20,850 nucleotides of DNA, taken from NCBI GenBank assembly GCA_964395765.1, contig CAYNCU010000050.1, forward strand, positions 1 to 20,850, given 5' to 3'. Shown in pieces: positions 1-7,170 of this stretch; the first letter of the stretch is position 1; each line of letters begins with the position of its first letter. The notes under the pieces were generated by a model that was given only the letters and a program-made list of their open reading frames with translations, was not told the DNA's origin and searched no databases. The DNA comes from DATDPY01 sp964395765 (GTDB taxonomy: Bacteria; Bacteroidota; Bacteroidia; Cytophagales; Cyclobacteriaceae). The position numbers and the translations under genes are program-made.

Positions 1-1
1 T

Positions 2-436
2 AAACTTACTGAAAAGTTTAAGGCGGAGGAATACGCATTCCAGATTGAAAAAATAGCCGGTGGATACCAGTTTATGACCAAACCGGCCTATCAATCCAGT
101 ATAGGCATTCTTTTAAAACAGCAATCCAAAAAACGGCTCTCCAACTCCGCGCTGGAAACATTATCCATCATTGCGTATAAGCAGCCCATTACAAAGCCAC
201 AGCTTGAACAGATCCGTGGGGTAAATTGTGATTATTCCACGCAAAAACTGCTTGAAAAAGAATTAATTGAAATTAAAGGTAAGGCCGATACTCCCGGACG
301 ACCGATCCTTTTTGGTACCTCTTCTAAATTCATGGAATATTTCGGAATCAATGACCTCGCCGAACTACCTACGCCAAAAGATTTCCCACAGGATGAAAAT
401 AAAATCGGCGATGAAAATATTGAACAACCGGAATAA
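2..436 (+). CDS. scpB: Segregation and condensation protein B, 3' part
   Basis: This is the C-terminal part of ScpB, the kleisin-associated winged-helix protein that works with ScpA and SMC in chromosome condensation and segregation in the cytoplasm. The frame is open from base 2, so the gene begins outside the window; the ATG at 74 is internal, because the upstream codons continue the same domain (ending in GGYQFMTKPAY). The visible part has the second winged-helix region, with the family segment LSNSALETLSIIAYKQPITK followed by IRGVN and a GRPILFGTS stretch near the end. The short acidic tail is typical of variable ScpB C-termini. The stop lies 11 bases before the pseudouridine synthase gene, and this scpB-rluB pairing is common in bacteria, which supports both calls. 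Identification is by motif recognition; the N-terminal half cannot be seen. Confidence 0.93.
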   Translation, partial: KLTEKFKAEEYAFQIEKIAGGYQFMTKPAYQSSIGILLKQQSKKRLSNSALETLSIIAYKQPITKPQLEQIRGVNCDYSTQKLLEKELIEIKGKADTPGRPILFGTSSKFMEYFGINDLAELPTPKDFPQDENKIGDENIEQPE

Positions 437-447
437 ATTGTATCCTT

Positions 448-1317
448 ATGGCTTTTGAAAGAAAAGGTCAAAAAAAGTTCCGATCAAAAAATCCGGTTCG
501 CCCTTTTCGCGGAAAAACCTCCTATAATAAATTTCGTAAGGCGAAACCCTCGTACATCGATGAAAAGAAAGAGGATGCTTCTGTTCGTCTTAACAAATTC
601 ATTGCCAATGCCGGAATCTGTTCCAGGCGGGAGGCAGACCAGATAATCCAAACCGGTGAAATCAGTATTAACGGAAATGTGATTACACAACTCGGGACAA
701 AGGTTAATCCGGGTGATATCGTTAAGTTCAACGGCCGGGTTCTCCATCATGAAAAACCGGTTTACATCCTGTTGAACAAACCTAAGGGGTATATCACAAC
801 CACCAGGGACCAAAATGAGCGGGAAACCGTACTTGACCTGGTAAAAGGCGCCTGTAGGGAAAGAATATATCCCGTAGGCAGGCTCGACAGAAATACTACA
901 GGTCTTCTTATATTAACAAATGACGGTGATCTTGCCAAAAAACTGTCACATCCTTCTTACGAGGTCAGAAAAATCTATGAAGTGGGGATAGACCGGCCCA
1001 TCCAGGCGAATGACCTGGCAAGTATCCGGGCAGGAATCAATCTCGATGACGGTTTTATTAAAGTTGATGAAATAGCGGTAATCTCTCCGGATCGCCAGAA
1101 GATGGGCATTGAAATACACAGCGGAAGGAACCGGGTAATCAGGAGAATTTTTGAAAGCTTAAATTATAAAGTGACTAAACTTGACAGGTCAGGATATGCA
1201 AACCTGACCAAAAAAGACCTACCCCGCGGAAAATGGAGATTTCTTGAACAACAGGAAGTCATCCGGCTTAAGCACCTGAAATCGGGGCGCGCAAAAAGTC
1301 ATGATAAACATGAATAA
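448..1317 (+). CDS. rluB: RluB-type 23S rRNA pseudouridine synthase
   Basis: A 289-residue pseudouridine synthase of the RsuA/RluB/E/F family, which isomerises a uridine in rRNA. Residues 1-45 form a Lys/Arg-rich extension, likely an RNA-binding tail and common in Bacteroidota members. An S4 RNA-binding domain follows at about 47-93 (RLNKFIANAGICSRREAD). The catalytic domain has the family motif GRLDRNTTGLLILTNDGDLA, with D147 as the presumed nucleophile, and the later segment GRNRVIRRIFE. The S4 domain plus family signature make the enzyme class secure. The assignment to RluB (23S rRNA helix 89 position in E. coli) rather than RluE, RluF or RsuA rests on the S4 domain and the position after scpB, and is inference. 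The start ATG lies 11 bases after scpB, so the two are probably co-transcribed. No clear terminator follows. Confidence 0.92.
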   Translation: MAFERKGQKKFRSKNPVRPFRGKTSYNKFRKAKPSYIDEKKEDASVRLNKFIANAGICSRREADQIIQTGEISINGNVITQLGTKVNPGDIVKFNGRVLHHEKPVYILLNKPKGYITTTRDQNERETVLDLVKGACRERIYPVGRLDRNTTGLLILTNDGDLAKKLSHPSYEVRKIYEVGIDRPIQANDLASIRAGINLDDGFIKVDEIAVISPDRQKMGIEIHSGRNRVIRRIFESLNYKVTKLDRSGYANLTKKDLPRGKWRFLEQQEVIRLKHLKSGRAKSHDKHE

Positions 1318-1447
1318 TCAACATTTCTGCTGCTTTTTGCTTTCATTTTAAATCATTTCCTTATTTTTTTTCGAGGGATTCATTAACTTTTTTACCTGGA
1401 TATTCTTTGTATGATTAATTATCTCTTACCTATAATATATTGATCGC

Positions 1448-2599
1448 ATGCGCTTGGTGAAATCCCCTGATTTTATGGCATTTTTATTACTATACCTTTC
1501 TGTATTTCTGTATATCAATATTGTATATGCCCAGGAGCCAGCGGTTAAAACTTTGGAAATCGGCGCCAAAGCACCCGGATTCAACCTTAAGGGCACTGAC
1601 GACAAGATGTACTCACTCCACGATTTTGATCAATATCCTATTCTTGTAATAATTTTTACCTGTGACCATTGCCCCACCGCCCAGGCATACGAAAATAAAA
1701 TCATAAATTATGTGAAAGAATACCGTCCCAAAGGAGTCGGCTTTGTGGCCATCATGCCGAACAGCAGTAAGGCATTAAGTCTGGCAGAACTGGGATATAC
1801 TGATATCGGTGACGATTACGATGATATGATACTAAGGGCCCGGGAAAAGAAATTTAATTTCCCTTATCTCTATGATGGAGATGATGAAAAAGTGTCAATT
1901 CAGTACGGACCCGTCGCAACTCCTCATGTATTCATATTTGATAAAGAAAGACATTTACGATATACGGGCAGAATTGATGATACGGAAAATCCTTATATCA
2001 CTCCCAAAACGGAAGATATGAAAAATGCCATCGATGCACTTCTTGAAAATAAACCTGTCCCGGTAACGAAAACCAAGACCTTCGGTTGTTCCATTAAATG
2101 GGCCTGGAAAGATCATTGGAAAAAACAATTAATTGAGGATTGGGCCAAGGAGACCGTTAATCTCGATACTCTCGATGAAGACGGGATCAAAACGCTGGTG
2201 AGTAATAATTCTTCCAACCTGCGGATGATCAACATATGGGCAACCTGGTGCGGCCCCTGTGTTATTGAATTCCCCGAATTAATAAATATTTACAGGATGT
2301 ACCGGGGCAGGGATTTTGAATTTGTTACTCTGTCTGCGGATAAAATTTCAAAAAGCGATAAAGTGATTGACTTCTTGAAAAGAAATGAGGCTTCTTGCAA
2401 AAACTATATTTTTAACAAGGATGATACCTATAAACTGATTGATGCCGTTGATAAGAACTGGCAGGGATCATTGCCCTATACACTGCTGGTAGCCCCCGGG
2501 GGTAAGGTTATTTATAAAATCTCCGGATCCATTGATCCTCTGATACTAAAAAAGAAAATTGTGGATTACCTCGGAAGATATTATGCGGATGATAAATAA
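1448..2599 (+). CDS. Exported protein with two thioredoxin-like domains
   Basis: A 383-residue protein with a Sec signal peptide (hydrophobic stretch about 11-27, likely cut after VYA at 28) and two thioredoxin folds. The first (about 36-200) resembles AhpC/TSA-redoxin domains: its active site is C72-D-H-C75 in TCDHCPTAQAYE, with a cis-Pro region at ATPHVFIF. The second (about 225-383) is TlpA-like with a canonical W267-C-G-P-C271 and a Pro near SLPYT. A further cysteine, C214, sits in the linker segment TFGCSIKW. The likely site is the periplasm, with a role in thiol reduction or oxidation of secreted proteins; the partner is unknown. An alternative start is ATG at 1475, which keeps a good signal peptide. 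Upstream, TTTG at 1406 and TATAAT at 1431 form a weak promoter candidate, which would favour the later start because transcription would begin near 1445. The gene stands alone between rluB and the tRNA. Confidence 0.85.
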   Translation: MRLVKSPDFMAFLLLYLSVFLYINIVYAQEPAVKTLEIGAKAPGFNLKGTDDKMYSLHDFDQYPILVIIFTCDHCPTAQAYENKIINYVKEYRPKGVGFVAIMPNSSKALSLAELGYTDIGDDYDDMILRAREKKFNFPYLYDGDDEKVSIQYGPVATPHVFIFDKERHLRYTGRIDDTENPYITPKTEDMKNAIDALLENKPVPVTKTKTFGCSIKWAWKDHWKKQLIEDWAKETVNLDTLDEDGIKTLVSNNSSNLRMINIWATWCGPCVIEFPELINIYRMYRGRDFEFVTLSADKISKSDKVIDFLKRNEASCKNYIFNKDDTYKLIDAVDKNWQGSLPYTLLVAPGGKVIYKISGSIDPLILKKKIVDYLGRYYADDK

Positions 2600-2640
2600 C
2601 CTTGAATACCGGAAAATATGGGTAAATCGGGCTTACAACA

Positions 2641-2665
2641 AAAAGAGGCCCTGAAAGGCCTTTTT
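2641..2665. terminator. Hairpin, possibly bidirectional terminator
   Basis: AGGCC at 2646-2650 pairs with GGCCT at 2657-2661 around a six-base loop. An A-run (2641-2644) precedes the stem and a T-run (2661-2665) follows it, so either strand gives a hairpin followed by U residues. It lies between the thioredoxin-domain gene (plus strand, ends 2599) and the 3' end of tRNA-Phe (minus strand), so it could end both transcripts. The stem is short (5 bp, extendable past one bulged G through the A/T run), so strength is uncertain. Confidence 0.7.
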
Positions 2666-2668
2666 ATG

Positions 2669-2741
2669 TGGTGATGAGTGGAATCGAACCACCGACTCAC
2701 GGATTTTCAGTCCGTTGCTCTACCATCTGAGCTACATCACC
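2669..2741 (-). tRNA. tRNA-Phe (anticodon GAA)
   Basis: Read on the minus strand, this 73-base segment folds as a tRNA. The acceptor stem GGTGATG pairs with CATCACC, followed by discriminator A at 2669. The D-arm contains GCTCAGATGGTAGAGC, the anticodon loop CTGAAAA gives anticodon GAA (Phe), and the T-arm contains GGTTCGATTCC. The 3' CCA is not encoded (the next bases read CAT), so it would be added by the CCA-adding enzyme. A short plus-strand open frame over this locus is only a shadow of the tRNA. Confidence 0.98.
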
Positions 2742-2968
2742 CTGGAAAAGTCGGGCAAATTTATATAATTTTATATAAGCGACAAACAGCAATATCATTT
2801 TGTAATAAAAGGATGCTATTGCAGTCGAAAATCATATATTTCGGATATACCGATTCCGGGGTCATTAAAAATTTTAAGGATTGCGCAGGATTCCGATCAT
2901 AAATTAGCATTCAGGCAATAATAACAAAAATTTATTGTTTTCGTTTTAAAATCAAAGACATAGACAAG
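2742..2968. other. Intergenic region between tRNA-Phe and the next gene
   Basis: This 227-base AT-rich stretch holds the tRNA promoter at its left end. In the remaining part, up to the ATG at 2969, I see no convincing gene, hairpin or exact TTTG/TAnnTTTG promoter pair. The plus-strand gene at 2969 needs a promoter here, but no candidate stands out. Confidence 0.6.
2756..2786 (-). promoter_or_regulatory. Bacteroidota-type promoter of tRNA-Phe
   Basis: On the minus strand, TTTG (2783-2786) is followed after 19 bases by TAAATTTG (2756-2763). This is an exact match to the Bacteroidota primary sigma factor consensus (-33 TTTG, -7 TAnnTTTG). Transcription would start around 2749-2751, about 8-10 bases before the mature tRNA 5' end at 2741, which is a sensible short leader. 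The match of both elements and the spacing is visible in the sequence; activity is inferred. Confidence 0.85.
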
Positions 2969-3460
2969 ATGGAGAATACAGTTAAAAAACTATCCGCCGG
3001 GGCGAGGGTTTGGATCTACCAGGCCGGGAAGAAACTGACTGAATCGGAAAGAAAAAATATTCTGGACAAGGCAAAATATTTTGTTGCGAATTGGTCTGCC
3101 CACGGTAGTGCACTAAATGCTGATGCTGAAATTTTATATGATACATTCCTCGTTCTTATGGTAGACGAAGGCGATATTGGCGCTTCAGGATGTTCTATTG
3201 ATAAATCCTTACATTTCATTCAGCAACTCGAACAGGAATTCCATATTGATTTCCTGAACCGGAAAATTGTTGCATTACTCGAAAAAGGGATGGTAAAACT
3301 GGTCGATTTGGAATCCTTAAAGTCCCAAATAAATGAAGGTAAAATTGATAAGGACAGTATTATTTTTAATAATTTAGTAAGCACGGCAGGCCAGATGGAA
3401 ACGGATTGGAAAATTCCCCTTAATAAATCCTGGCTGCAACGATATCTACCTGAAAATTAG
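2969..3460 (+). CDS. Conserved Bacteroidota protein, often misnamed 'ABC transporter ATPase'
   Basis: A 163-residue soluble protein with no signal peptide or membrane segment. I recognise it as a family conserved across Bacteroidota that databases commonly label 'ABC transporter ATPase'. Recognisable segments are ARVWIYQAGKKLT near the N-terminus, FVANWSAHGSAL, FLVLMVDEGDIGASGCSIDK and the C-terminal DWKIPLNKSWLQRYLP. No Walker A (GxxxxGK[ST]), ABC signature or Walker B is visible, and the protein is too short for an ABC ATPase domain, so the common name is not supported. The SGCSIDKS segment has a conserved-looking cysteine (and Ser/Asp) that could be a functional site; this is inference. 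It ends 7 bases before the PorE-like lipoprotein gene, so the two are probably co-transcribed. Function unknown. Confidence 0.85.
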   Translation: MENTVKKLSAGARVWIYQAGKKLTESERKNILDKAKYFVANWSAHGSALNADAEILYDTFLVLMVDEGDIGASGCSIDKSLHFIQQLEQEFHIDFLNRKIVALLEKGMVKLVDLESLKSQINEGKIDKDSIIFNNLVSTAGQMETDWKIPLNKSWLQRYLPEN

Positions 3461-3467
3461 ATTTTTT

Positions 3468-5513
3468 ATGATGAAGGGATCGGCAAAATTATTTTTATTG
3501 GTTTTGCTAGTTTTTTGTTCGTGCAACCTGAGTAAACGGACAATGAAAAGAGCGCATAAAAAATTTGACCGGGGAGAATATGAAGTTTCGATTCAGATGT
3601 ATCAGAAAGCCGCGAAGAAAAAGGCAAATGCCGGCGAAGCGAATTTTTATATCGGGGAATCCTACCGCATGTCGAACCGATTGAGGGATGCATTGCCCTA
3701 CTACCAGGAAGCTATAAAAAAGGGATACAATACGGAAGCCGTCCGATATTACCTTGCGGAATCTTTAAAAGCCAACGGCAAATACGACGAAGCTTCCCAG
3801 ATCATTCAGAACCTTGACGGAAAAGTGACCGATCCGGACCTGAAAAAACTGGTGGACCTTGAGTTAAATAATCTTAACGAACTGAACAGGATTAAAAGCA
3901 TTAAAAATTATTACCGCGTTAAAAATCTGGAAGATATTAACAGTAATAGTTCGGAATATTCCCCGGTATATTGTGACGGCGAACTATATTTCACCAGTTC
4001 AAGGGAAGGCGGCAGAATATACAAAGCCACCGGAACTCCTTTTACTCAAATATTCAAGGTAAAGACCGCCGGAGCCCGGGTCGATATGGCCACCCTCCAG
4101 CCTCTTGATGCGTCCATTAACGATGAGAATTCCAATGAAGGCTCTGTTACATTTTCCGCCGACGGAAAAATAATGATTTTCGCTAAAGGAAATACCGGGA
4201 AAAGGAACGGTACCAGGGATGTTGATCTTTATATCACGACTTTCCGGAGAGGGCATTGGACCGAACCGAGGTTATTGCTTATAAATGATCCCAATGCTTG
4301 GGACTCAAGTCCTTCACTAACTTCTGACGGAAGAACCCTGTATTTTGCTTCTAACCGCAGCGGTGGCTACGGTGGAACCGATATATATTCTGCCACGCGT
4401 GACAGTCGTGGCCGCTGGGGCAACGTAAAAAACCTCGGGCCAGACATTAATACCCCGGGCAATGAAATGTTTCCCTATGCTGCCGATGACGGAACTTTAT
4501 ACTTTTCATCCGACGGGCACCCGGGATTCGGGGACCTGGATATATTCAAGGCCACTCGTGTACATGGAAAAATGACAGTGGAAAATCTGGGCAGTCCGAT
4601 CAATTCCAGTGCCGACGATTTCGGATTATTTCTTTTTTCCCCTACAAAGGGTTTCTTTACCTCCAATCGTGAGGGGGGAAAAGGAGACGATGATATTTAT
4701 ACTTTTATTAACAATGATCCCAATCTGAAAATCATCAATTATTTCCTGCAGGGAACCACCATTACCTTCGACGACAACGGGCAAGAAAGAATTCTTGGTA
4801 ATACCACCGTTAAGTTGCTTGACGATCAGGACCAGCTTATCTCTGAAACACTGACCGGCGAGGACGGCAAGTTCACTTTCCGTGTTTACCCGGAAGAGTC
4901 CTATAACGTTGTTGCTGAAAAATCCGATTATCTGACCAGCCGGCAGCCTTTTACGACGGTAGGAAAATCCGTCCCGAAAGATTCTCTGACCAAACTGATA
5001 ACCAATCACTTTTTCGGTATTAAGGTTCCCCTTGATAAGATTGTTATTGATAAGGCAATTGTTCTTGAAAATATTTATTATGATCTTGACAAATGGAATA
5101 TCCGTCCGGATGCCGCCAAGGAACTTGATAAACTCGTGGCTATTCTGAAAGATAACCCCGATATCAAAATCGAATTAAGTTCCCATACTGACAGCAGGAA
5201 TACCGATGAATATAATATGGAATTATCGAAGAAAAGAGCACAGGCGGCTGTCGACTATATTATTTCCAAAGGGATCAGCCCTGATCGTTTAATCGCGAAG
5301 GGATATGGTGAATCAAGATTATTGATCTCAGATGCCGAAATTGCCAAATTACCCACCGAAGCCGAAAAAGAAGCCGCCCACCAGAAAAACAGGCGTACTG
5401 AATTTAAAATCATTGAATATAATAAAAAGCCAGAAGAAGCCTCCGATAAAAATCAGAAGAACAACCAGGATAATGCTGCTGATTGGGAAAAGGAAATCGA
5501 ATGGGACCAGTAG
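3468..5513 (+). CDS. porE: PorE-like T9SS-associated OmpA-family lipoprotein
   Basis: A 681-residue envelope protein with the domain order reported for PorE of the type IX secretion system. A lipoprotein signal (hydrophobic 8-18, likely acylated C19 in FCSCN) is followed by TPR-like helices (about 24-125) and a PD40/WD40-like beta-propeller (about 140-420) with repeats such as SPSLTSDGRTLYFASNRSGG and GTDIYSA. Next come a carboxypeptidase-regulatory-like beta domain (about 435-515) and a C-terminal OmpA peptidoglycan-binding domain (about 545-655; SSHTDSRNTDEYNMELSKKR, then GYGES and NRRTEFKI). The tail is charged. In Porphyromonas gingivalis, PorE is needed for T9SS secretion and is thought to tie the outer-membrane machinery to peptidoglycan. 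Many Bacteroidota carry paralogues with this order, so the T9SS role is likely but not proven. Starts at 3468 and 3471 (tandem ATG) are equivalent. It follows the small conserved gene by 7 bases. Confidence 0.82.
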   Translation: MMKGSAKLFLLVLLVFCSCNLSKRTMKRAHKKFDRGEYEVSIQMYQKAAKKKANAGEANFYIGESYRMSNRLRDALPYYQEAIKKGYNTEAVRYYLAESLKANGKYDEASQIIQNLDGKVTDPDLKKLVDLELNNLNELNRIKSIKNYYRVKNLEDINSNSSEYSPVYCDGELYFTSSREGGRIYKATGTPFTQIFKVKTAGARVDMATLQPLDASINDENSNEGSVTFSADGKIMIFAKGNTGKRNGTRDVDLYITTFRRGHWTEPRLLLINDPNAWDSSPSLTSDGRTLYFASNRSGGYGGTDIYSATRDSRGRWGNVKNLGPDINTPGNEMFPYAADDGTLYFSSDGHPGFGDLDIFKATRVHGKMTVENLGSPINSSADDFGLFLFSPTKGFFTSNREGGKGDDDIYTFINNDPNLKIINYFLQGTTITFDDNGQERILGNTTVKLLDDQDQLISETLTGEDGKFTFRVYPEESYNVVAEKSDYLTSRQPFTTVGKSVPKDSLTKLITNHFFGIKVPLDKIVIDKAIVLENIYYDLDKWNIRPDAAKELDKLVAILKDNPDIKIELSSHTDSRNTDEYNMELSKKRAQAAVDYIISKGISPDRLIAKGYGESRLLISDAEIAKLPTEAEKEAAHQKNRRTEFKIIEYNKKPEEASDKNQKNNQDNAADWEKEIEWDQ

Positions 5514-5607
5514 CAGGAATCGGGATTTTTTAATTCGCTCCATGGATTTTTATAATTTGCCATTACATATCGTTTGCAATTGATGATTATCTTTATTGCC
5601 TGGTTTT

Positions 5608-6777
5608 ATGGAAGACCGATATCTAAAAAGAGGCGTATCCTCCTCCAAGGAAGATGTTCACAATGCGATCAGGCATCTGGATCGCGGGTTATATCCCAAT
5701 GCATTCTGCAAAATAATACCCGACTTGCTTGGTAATGACCCGTTCTGGTGTAATGTAATGCATGCAGACGGCGCCGGGACAAAATCCTCACTGGCTTATA
5801 TCTATTGGAAAGAAACAGGCGACCTGTCGGTCTGGAAAGGTATTGCCCAGGATTCTATTGTAATGAATATTGATGACCTTCTTTGTGTTGGTATATCGAA
5901 TAATATTCTATTATCATCAACCATCGGCAGAAACAAATTCCTGGTACCGGGTGAAGTGATAAGTGAAATCATCAGCGGCACTGAGGAATTTATAAGCCTG
6001 ATGAAATCCTATGGAATTACCATAACCAGTACGGGTGGCGAAACGGCAGATATCGGCGACCTGGTGCGGACTGTGGTAGTCGACAGTAACGTAGCAGCCA
6101 GGGCTCGGAGAGATGATATTATTACCAATGAAAAGATTTCACAACCCGGAATCATTATCGGGCTATCCTCCTCCGGGCAGGCCCTGTATGAAAATGAATA
6201 TAACGGAGGAATGGGGAGCAACGGACTTACTTCGGCACGACATGATATATTTTCATCCCTATATTCTGAAAAATACCCGGAATCTTTCGATACAAGGATA
6301 AGTAAAGAATATGTTTATTCCGGTTCCTATAAGCTTACTGATATTCCCGAGGGTAGCCCGGTGAATATGGGAAAACTGGTCCTTTCACCGACTCGCACTT
6401 ATGCACCGGTTATACATGAAGTCCTGAAAAACCACCGTAAAAATATTCATGGCATAATCCACTGCAGCGGAGGCGGACAATTAAAGGTTATGAATTTTAT
6501 TTCCGGGGTTAAGGTCATTAAGAACAACATGTTCCCCATTCCATTGCTTTTCAGGATTATTCAACAGCAAAGCGGCATTTCATGGGAAGCCATGTACCGG
6601 GTATTCAATATGGGCCACAGAATGGAAATTTATACAACCGATAAATTTGCCCAGGAAATAATCAATATTGCCTCCGCGTTTAATATTAAAGCACAAATTA
6701 TAGGATATGTCGAACCCGCTTCCGAAACAGGAGTGGAGATCAGAACGGATAATAAAGTCTATTCCTATAAGGAATAA
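5608..6777 (+). CDS. purM: Phosphoribosylformylglycinamidine cyclo-ligase (AIR synthetase)
   Basis: A 389-residue AIR synthetase that converts formylglycinamidine ribonucleotide to aminoimidazole ribonucleotide with ATP, step five of purine synthesis, in the cytoplasm. It matches the longer Bacteroidota form: opening RYLKRGVSSSKEDVHNAI, ATP-site motif HADGAGTKSS at 52-61 (compare DGVGTK of E. coli), NIDDLLCVG, TGGETAD at 142-148, YNGGMGSNGLTSARHD, and LVLSPTRTYAPVI. I chose ATG at 5608; a TTG at 5596 extends the frame by only four residues without family similarity. No exact promoter is seen in the 94-base gap upstream. The stop TAA is followed directly by an in-frame TGA, and three bases later the stop of the convergent 82-codon gene begins, with no visible terminator hairpin between them. 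Confidence 0.93.
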   Translation: MEDRYLKRGVSSSKEDVHNAIRHLDRGLYPNAFCKIIPDLLGNDPFWCNVMHADGAGTKSSLAYIYWKETGDLSVWKGIAQDSIVMNIDDLLCVGISNNILLSSTIGRNKFLVPGEVISEIISGTEEFISLMKSYGITITSTGGETADIGDLVRTVVVDSNVAARARRDDIITNEKISQPGIIIGLSSSGQALYENEYNGGMGSNGLTSARHDIFSSLYSEKYPESFDTRISKEYVYSGSYKLTDIPEGSPVNMGKLVLSPTRTYAPVIHEVLKNHRKNIHGIIHCSGGGQLKVMNFISGVKVIKNNMFPIPLLFRIIQQQSGISWEAMYRVFNMGHRMEIYTTDKFAQEIINIASAFNIKAQIIGYVEPASETGVEIRTDNKVYSYKE

Positions 6778-6780
6778 TGA

Positions 6781-7029
6781 TCAGAAGCCAGGTCTGTTAG
6801 ACATCCCGAGGATCTGGGCCGAACCGTAGCGGGCGTTATTGACATTATAAAATCCGGATAAAATTCTGTGTGCGATAACACTCAGAACCAAATCTTCCTC
6901 TGAATTATTTTCTTTGCCAATCCAGAAAACCCGTTTTGGATGTCTTTTCATATCCTTCACATATTCCATAGCGTCGGAATACTGTTCTTTAGAGAAGGAC
7001 AGCGTAAAGCATGTTGTTACCTTTTCCAT
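6781..7029 (-). CDS. Small hypothetical protein (82 aa) after the atp operon
   Basis: I do not recognise this protein. It is 82 residues long, soluble in appearance, without signal peptide or membrane segment, and rich in charged residues in the first half (SKEQYSDAMEYVKDMKRHPK); the C-terminal part reads IAHRILSGFYNVNNARYGSA. It lacks low-complexity or reverse-codon character, so it reads like a true coding frame. A promoter candidate lies directly upstream (7055-7086), with a leader of about 19 bases, which supports an independent gene. It sits 141 bases downstream of atpG on the same strand and ends tail-to-tail with purM, 3 bases apart. A plus-strand frame at 6914-7108 overlaps it but shows no support. 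It could still be a chance frame. Confidence 0.62.
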   Translation of the reverse strand: MEKVTTCFTLSFSKEQYSDAMEYVKDMKRHPKRVFWIGKENNSEEDLVLSVIAHRILSGFYNVNNARYGSAQILGMSNRPGF

Positions 7030-7054
7030 AGTTGAGAATTTGACAGTGTATATA

Positions 7055-7086
7055 GAAAGTTATGAATATGATTTAAAAAAGTCAAA
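7055..7086 (-). promoter_or_regulatory. Candidate promoter of the 82-codon gene
   Basis: On the minus strand, TTTG (7083-7086) is followed after 20 bases by TAACTTTC (7055-7062), one mismatch from the Bacteroidota -7 consensus TAnnTTTG. The predicted start of transcription, near 7048-7050, gives a leader of about 19-21 bases before the ATG at 7029. Position, spacing and sequence agree; activity is inferred. Confidence 0.6.
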
Positions 7087-7136
7087 TAGTCGAATCCTAT
7101 TTTATTAAACGTAACTCAAATCCGGGAGTTTTATCC

Positions 7137-7154
7137 CCCCTTTAATTAAAGGGG
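7137..7154. terminator. Palindrome downstream of atpG, possible weak terminator
   Basis: CCCCTTTAATTAAAGGGG is a perfect 18-base palindrome, which in RNA gives a 7-bp stem with an AATT loop. It begins 16 bases beyond the atpG stop (7171) in the direction of atp transcription. No U-run follows (the next minus-strand bases are GGATAAAAC), so it is not a canonical intrinsic terminator. It may instead protect the 3' end of the atp mRNA or mark a protein-binding site. It lies between atpG and the promoter candidate of the 82-codon gene. Confidence 0.4.
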
Positions 7155-7170
7155 TTCAATAAGCCCGTCG

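Noticed and set aside
1291..1340. Inverted repeat GCAAAAAG / CTTTTTGC around the rluB stop
   Set aside because: The arms are AT-rich, only 8 bases long and 34 bases apart, with no stable inner stem; too weak to call a terminator.
2678..2902. Plus-strand open frame of 74 codons over the tRNA region
   Set aside because: Its first 20 codons are antisense to tRNA-Phe and the rest crosses promoter and AT-rich spacer; no protein-like signature.
5556..5595. TTTG and TATCTTTA elements upstream of purM
   Set aside because: The spacings between them (11 and 28 bases) fall outside the 17-23 range, so I do not call a promoter.
6775..6783. Possible frameshift or fusion at the purM end
   Set aside because: PurM has full length and ends in tandem stops TAA TGA; the convergent gene's stop follows separately.
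6914..7108. Plus-strand frame of 64 codons opposite the 82-codon gene
   Set aside because: No promoter pair on this strand, and it runs across the promoter candidate of the minus-strand gene, which has better support.
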